From the NCBI GenBank assembly GCA_027005175.1, contig JALTMC010000117.1, positions 1 through 7,564 of the forward strand: a stretch of DNA of 7,564 nt, read 5' to 3'. The notes beneath the pieces are model-generated. The model was not told the DNA's origin. It searched no databases and saw only the letters and a list, made by a program, of their open reading frames with translations. The DNA comes from Myxococcales bacterium. Its GTDB lineage: Bacteria > Myxococcota_C > UBA6777. Every line of letters starts with the position of its first letter. Positions within the stretch are counted from its first letter, which is position 1. The position numbers were made by a program, and so were the translations under genes. Shown here piece after piece: positions 6,001-7,564 of this stretch.

Positions 6001-7563
6001 ACCCACAACATCAAGTTTACCATTACCAGTTACGTCTGCGATAACGGGAGAACTTGGGGAGTTGTCACCAGGACTTGACGACTTACCAAGAGAGGTTTGC
6101 CACAATATCGCACTCTTTTTTGTGACAAAGTTAGCTACACCAAAAGAAGCTCCTTGTCGCAAAGGAGAGCCCCGATACATCGGCCAAGGAACTCCCGCCT
6201 GAAGAAAAGGAGGAAATAGGCTTTTCATATCCGTATAAGTGAATCGAAACACTCGCAGAAATAACTCCGCTCCCGACAACCCTAACGCCCCTGCTGTAAT
6301 CCCATAATGGCCTTGCATCGGAGATTTTGTAATATAGGATGTCTTGTCAGTTGAGAGAGTTAATGTCGCGCTCGTGCCGGTGACATCGATGCTCTCGTCT
6401 AATTCAGCCTTTTCGTTACCATAGAAGGCAGTCATACGAAGCTGATATCTACCTGTAGGTGCATCTATCGGCAACAGAAGAGACAGGGTTTTCTTCTCAC
6501 CAGGAGCAAGCATCTTCTTGGCTTCGCTTGCCTGCGTAACAACCTTGCTATGAGGAGAGCGCAACACACCGCTCCAATCGTACGTTGCGGTAACACCTCC
6601 AATATTCGAAAGGATCGCTTCCACTTTATCTCCTGCCTTTACCGATGCCTTCACTACAGAAAGCTGAAGATGTGGACCTGGAATGACAAAGTAACGGCTC
6701 TCCTGCCCCTTATCTCCTGATGCCAACGCAAAAGTTGCAGAAATCCGATAACTCCCAGGCTTGACTTTCGACGGAATCGGCATCTTCAAAGAGATGGTCT
6801 TAGGATTGAGTGTGGTAAATGTTATGGTGGATGTATGATTATACCCCATTTCAGGAGCTAATACCGTCAGCTTGCCACTCAAAGGTGGTACAACACAGCA
6901 AGTAAGATCAACATAGATTTGTAAGTCCGTACTTTTTCCAATCGCGACATCCCCTGCCAAAAAAATACCGAGCCTTGGCTTTGGTGCAATGACTTCTATG
7001 CTATCGCTTGCTTTCGATACAACTCCTGGTGCTATACTCGCAATGGCTGTTATCGGATAAAACCCTCGCTTGATCGTTTTGGGAATCGCAAAAGTGACCG
7101 GAAGCTGCCCTTGCTCTCCAGCTTTCACCACTCCCACAGGTTTAGGAACTCCTTTTCTAAAACCATTTGCAAAAGCCCATGTGACTGACGGCGAAAGATC
7201 AAATTTGCCAATATTTCGCAACAGAAGTTGGTCTAAAAAAACATCTCCAAGTCGGTATTTCTTACAGATTGTGCGAAAAGGCATCAGCAATCCCCAGATA
7301 CGTTGTTGTTGACCACAACTCTGGAAAGCAATCTCAAGCTTTGCTGGTAATATTACGTTACCTTCCCACGTTTTACCTTTCGCCTTAGCTTGGTAATGAA
7401 GCCTATAATTCCCCAACTGTATCTTCGCAGGATAGAGAGAAAAAGTTTGCTTGGTGATGCTATTCGCCCCAACTGAAGCGAGGAGTTTGCTTGCGGTGCT
7501 GACTATCTTGCCTTGGGGATCGAAAAGTGTTGCTGTAAGCTGCACAGATGCTACAGAAAGTGG
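1..7563 (-). CDS. Giant multidomain surface protein (CARDB/Ig arrays, two beta-propellers, putative C-terminal anchor), partial at both ends
   Basis: One minus-strand frame is open for all 2521 codons, and the translation is coherent throughout. Repeated beta-sandwich modules of about 90-105 residues follow each other, interrupted by two beta-propellers, and the product ends in a polar linker with a GCGC motif. No stop or credible start is present, so the signal peptide and extreme C-terminus lie outside. No transmembrane segment is apparent. The few cysteines fall mainly in close pairs (C570/C592, C673/C678, C766/C770, C222/C223), as expected for an exported protein. Sampled hundreds of residues are basic: 11 K/R against 3 D/E in 1-100, 14 against 5 in 1101-1200, and 14 against 9 in 2241-2340. 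CARDB, FG-GAP/VCBS and NHL modules are typical of adhesins and surface scaffolds; adhesion or display is an inference. No enzyme active site was recognised. That the window is coding is very secure; the function is not. Confidence 0.97.
28..135 (-). other. Polar linker and GCGC motif, putative start of a MYXO-CTERM-type sorting signal (residues 2477-2512)
   Basis: After the last propeller strand the protein becomes low in hydrophobic residues: KKNSIDDPSRNGG, then TSSPDADVDVYQAP. It then reaches VGCGCNASS, with C2510 and C2512. MYXO-CTERM signals of Myxococcota consist of a disordered linker, a short motif with an invariant Cys, a transmembrane helix and a basic tail at the extreme C-terminus, and are proposed substrates of myxosortases. 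The linker and Cys motif are seen here; the helix and basic tail would lie beyond coordinate 1 and are not visible. A cysteine-rich further domain is the alternative. Confidence 0.5.
116..157 (-). other. Hairpin followed by A8 tract in the mRNA: candidate transcriptional slippage element
   Basis: On the coding strand CTACATTTC (157 to 149 reversed) pairs perfectly over 9 bp with GAAATGTAG (133 to 125) around a 15-nt loop. After one C comes A8 (123 to 116), then TAG in the +1 register. In frame it reads AGC AAA AAA AAT AGT (S-K-K-N-S, residues 2480-2484). One added A gives AGC AAA AAA AAA TAG and stops translation before the linker and GCGC motif. The stem has only three G-C pairs, so its stability is modest. 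Layout is seen; function is inferred. Confidence 0.3.
142..873 (-). other. C-terminal NHL-like six-bladed beta-propeller (residues 2231-2474)
   Basis: Six blades can be read: about 2244-2276, 2287-2324, 2328-2366, 2369-2407, 2411-2447 and 2450-2474. Blade 2 is a textbook NHL repeat, KPTALAMSSKGTLFVVDASQ (2290-2309) followed by DRLFRLDEKGKL (2310-2321), corresponding to 'xPxGIAVDxxGNIYVxDxxxxRIxxFDxxG'. Blade 4 repeats it as LLAKELWVTDASQQILWRVQDG (2379-2400, key residues W2385, D2388, S2390). NHL and SMP-30-like propellers mostly bind proteins, RNA or small ligands. SMP-30 metal ligands were not identified, so enzymatic activity is unlikely on this evidence. The domain lies directly before the putative anchor, so it would be the module nearest the membrane. 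Confidence 0.78.
874..1119 (-). other. Glucodextranase-B-like / Ig-like module (residues 2149-2230)
   Basis: The module begins LILKITEPAPGDNFRTSIVT (2150-2169) and continues VRGKVAPMTAIVTIDGISATV (2170-2190), then DEQGDFTGFAHLQ (2191-2203). This matches the 'ItsPxdgxxtxxxxvxVxGxvxpgaxVxvnGxxaxvdxdGxFxxxvxL' pattern of glucodextranase domain-B-like sandwiches widespread in secreted bacterial proteins. It closes with TKIEVIARLGSEQVRQTLALTF. C2205 is unpaired within the module. The domain is non-catalytic and commonly sits between enzyme or propeller domains, as here. Confidence 0.75.
1138..1611 (-). other. Two bacterial Ig-like (Big-type) domains in tandem (residues 1985-2142)
   Basis: The two modules are clear sequence relatives. 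AGPPAIEIKGVEDGKHYKD (1985-2003) aligns with KTPPVIQIEGIEEGKTYQE (2066-2084), starting with the 'DxTPPxIxIxGxxxGxxY' signature of Ig-like repeats in cell-surface and carbohydrate-active proteins. Each continues with a 'xxxLNGxPxxxGxxxxxxGxxxLxxxAxDxAGN' pattern, best seen as LDGKPYQSGQ (2103-2112) and LSVFAGDKAGNRAG (2122-2135). The first copy has the degenerate equivalent AAAEDIRGKKS (2046-2056). Such domains usually act as spacers next to carbohydrate- or protein-binding modules. Confidence 0.85.
1612..2223 (-). other. Two beta-sandwich modules of uncertain family (residues 1781-1984)
   Basis: Roughly 1781-1884 contains RSVVQPGETLQSALLLES (1793-1810), a 'xPGExL' opening similar to the preceding MG-like module. 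Roughly 1885-1984 contains a compact series of strands with RTIRPTKSMFVLGAEDGE (1892-1909). Both have sandwich-like alternation and closing strands such as GNFLVEAEFSV (1959-1969). They continue the stalk toward the C-terminal domains. No catalytic or metal-binding motif was recognised. Confidence 0.5.
2224..2490 (-). other. MG-like (alpha-2-macroglobulin type) beta-sandwich (residues 1692-1780)
   Basis: The segment WIRTEKDVYKPSETVRFTV (1696-1714) matches the 'xxTDKxxYxPGETVxxxx' signature that opens macroglobulin (MG2-type) domains in bacterial and animal alpha-2-macroglobulins. It is followed by a 'KKGETRQFSFKLPSNLVGGTHVI' type strand pair (1742-1764) and a closing strand through FRYFFNVH. 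A thioester motif is not visible anywhere in the window, so this is not a functional protease trap in the part seen. The module is more likely reused as a structural sandwich. The assignment rests on one motif. Confidence 0.45.
2491..3099 (-). other. Two divergent beta-sandwich modules (residues 1489-1691)
   Basis: The first module (about 1489-1592) still shows a CARDB-like start, 'SAGSRAILHYVIENKDIF' (1505-1522). It then has a longer acidic and aromatic segment, LEELEYVAIHRWRSESG (1561-1577), not seen in its neighbours. The second (about 1593-1691) has YKVGDTAQLSLSLRSVG (1608-1624) and ends in a strand-rich stretch with unusually few turns (1642-1688). Both alternate hydrophobic residues as beta-sandwiches do, but I cannot name a family with confidence. 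Confidence 0.5.
3100..4773 (-). other. Second CARDB-type array (residues 931-1488)
   Basis: About six beta-sandwich modules follow the propeller, at roughly 935-1002, 1003-1103, 1104-1194, 1195-1294, 1295-1391 and 1392-1488. CARDB hallmarks recur: 'SFGQKVVLQGMLLNSGSSK' (1019-1037), 'NPFNIRITLNNTGKTTAKV' (1120-1138), 'REVAILCKVENNSKVAGKF' (1311-1329) and 'TRFHFDAKVKNNGLDLFSG' (1408-1426), each with an N-N/S-G turn after the second strand. Each is followed by a 'PGx' strand and a closing 'GxYxLxAxL' strand, for example VGSYQLHATLSS (1368-1379). The array probably forms a rigid stalk holding the propeller away from the cell; this is inference from the fold. The 1195-1294 module is the most divergent and may belong to another sandwich family. 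Confidence 0.75.
3502..3508 (-). repeat. G7 homopolymer on the coding strand (CARDB array)
   Basis: TCG GGG GGG CAG encodes S1352-G-G-Q1355, the turn before a CARDB strand. It is the second G7 tract, and glycine is acceptable at this turn, so it may be only a codon choice. Confidence 0.9.
5043..5058 (-). repeat. 16-bp exact repeat, copy 1 (encodes GKILW, blade 6)
   Basis: The plus-strand string gccatagtattttccc is identical to the copy at 5943-5958 and lies in the same codon phase, encoding G836-KIL-W840. It marks the PQQ-like strand shared by propeller blades. Confidence 0.9.
5482..5488 (-). repeat. G7 homopolymer on the coding strand (propeller blade 4)
   Basis: CTG GGG GGG AAT encodes L692-G-G-N695. 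This is one of two G7 tracts in the gene. Tracts of this length can change by slipped-strand mispairing and shift the frame, but seven bases is short for phase variation. Confidence 0.9.
5494..5562 (-). other. Expanded calcium loop of propeller blade 4 carrying a C-x4-C pair (residues 668-690)
   Basis: Other blades have a nine-residue acidic loop, such as DIDNDKKLE. Here the loop starts at D668, inserts about fourteen residues including C673 and C678 (FCSGAAC), and rejoins the normal pattern at LDKKLEI (685-691). The neighbouring blade 5 carries a second close pair, C766-QNS-C770, after its own loop. A disulfide-clamped protrusion on one face of the propeller is the simplest reading. Whether the loop still binds calcium cannot be judged by eye. 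Confidence 0.6.
5943..5958 (-). repeat. 16-bp exact repeat, copy 2 (encodes GKILW, blade 1)
   Basis: This is the partner of 5043-5058, encoding G536-KIL-W540 with identical codons. The flanking codons differ, so only the core motif has been kept. Confidence 0.9.
6226..7563 (-). other. N-terminal array of CARDB/Ig-like beta-sandwich domains (residues 1-446)
   Basis: About four and a half modules are visible, at roughly residues 1-73 (cut by the window edge), 75-195, 197-296, 298-395 and a short one at 398-446. Each has the CARDB-like pattern: a first strand, a 'xxxGDxVxxxxxxxNxG' type segment (for example KAGDKVEAILSNIGG at 309-323 and LLLRNIGKFDLSP at 113-125), a 'xxxPGExxxxxxxxxP' strand (APGEKKTLSLLLPIDAP, 353-369) and a closing 'xGxYxLxxxA' strand (PGSYRISATFA, 269-279). 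Such folds usually act as spacers or ligand-presenting units in secreted bacterial proteins. The 75-195 module has an insertion with C83 and C100, and the next has adjacent C222-C223. Module borders are approximate because they come from reading strand periodicity by eye. Confidence 0.75.
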
Positions 7564-7564
7564 T

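Larger units (their letters stand above)
4774..6189 (-). other. Central FG-GAP/VCBS + PQQ-like hybrid beta-propeller, about eight blades (residues 459-930)
   Basis: The domain opens with PWPMYRGSPLRQG (459-471), matching the 'WPMFxxxxxxxG' entry segment common in PQQ-like and FG-GAP propellers. Blades then repeat 'SPVxADxDGDGxxEVV' followed by 'GxxxALDGxxGKxLW'. Calcium-type loops: DVTGNGKLD 510-518, DIDGKPGLE 554-562, DIDNDKKLE 602-610, an expanded loop from D668 to E690, DLDRNGSNE 746-754, DLTGDLHPD 858-866 and DLDGDGTSE 907-915. A degenerate blade lacking the acidic loop lies near 801-819, giving about eight blades. PQQ-like strands include GKILW 536-540, GALLW 580-584, GKLKW near 633, GRQKW 787-791 and GKILW 836-840. 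FG-GAP propellers of integrin type bind calcium and mediate protein or glycan contacts; no PQQ-dehydrogenase catalytic residues were recognised. A binding role is inferred. Confidence 0.88.

Noticed and set aside
4774-6189. PQQ-dependent dehydrogenase
   Set aside because: The GKxLW strands resemble PQQ blades, but no catalytic Asp/Glu-Cys-Cys-type or calcium-PQQ pocket motifs were recognised, and the FG-GAP loops point to a binding propeller.
5726-6202. Plus-strand open frame of 158 codons
   Set aside because: It lies exactly antisense to well-conserved propeller blades 1-3, shows no domain-like pattern or upstream ribosome-binding site, and is explained by the codon composition of the minus-strand gene.
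1-7563. CRISPR array, tRNA, rRNA, insertion sequence or operon boundary
   Set aside because: No direct-repeat/spacer periodicity, RNA gene, transposase motif or intergenic gap was found. Every base from 1 to 7563 is inside one open frame.

Overview
The whole window lies inside one gene on the minus strand. Read from 7563 down to 1, a single frame runs 2521 codons without a stop. It has neither a start codon context nor a stop codon in view, so the protein is longer than 2521 residues. There is no intergenic space, no RNA gene, no mobile element and no CRISPR array. Other open frames in the window are antisense or offset shadows of this frame. Residue numbers below count from the first complete codon at the right edge (P1 = 7563-7561); residue n occupies 7564-3n to 7566-3n.

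The protein is an extracytoplasmic, all-beta giant. In order it shows: (i) an array of CARDB/Ig-like beta-sandwiches (residues 1-446); (ii) a central beta-propeller that mixes FG-GAP/VCBS calcium-loop motifs with PQQ-like 'GKxLW' strands, about eight blades (459-930); (iii) a second array of about six CARDB-type sandwiches (931-1488), then two more divergent ones (1489-1691); (iv) a module resembling an alpha-2-macroglobulin MG domain (1692-1780) and two further sandwiches (1781-1984); (v) two bacterial Ig-like modules and a glucodextranase-B-like module (1985-2230); (vi) a second, NHL-like six-bladed propeller (2231-2474); (vii) a polar linker ending in a GCGC motif (2477-2512), which looks like the start of a MYXO-CTERM-type C-terminal sorting/anchoring signal. 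The hydrophobic helix and basic tail expected for such a signal would lie just beyond coordinate 1.

If the C-terminal tag is real, it points to Myxococcota or a related lineage (former Deltaproteobacteria). Sampled lines give roughly 43-60 % G+C with most in the mid-40s, low for cultured Myxococcota, so an uncultured or host-associated/reduced member is possible; the species cannot be determined from this window. The likely role is a secreted, surface-anchored stalk displaying two propellers for binding (adhesion, prey/host contact or matrix). No catalytic motif was seen.

The most unusual local feature is at 116-157. In the mRNA a 9-bp hairpin sits one base upstream of A8, the longest homopolymer noticed in the window. 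One extra A would create an immediate UAG and remove the linker and GCGC tag. This has the layout of hairpin-stimulated transcriptional slippage and could in principle give anchored and released forms of the protein. It is a hypothesis, not a demonstrated mechanism.
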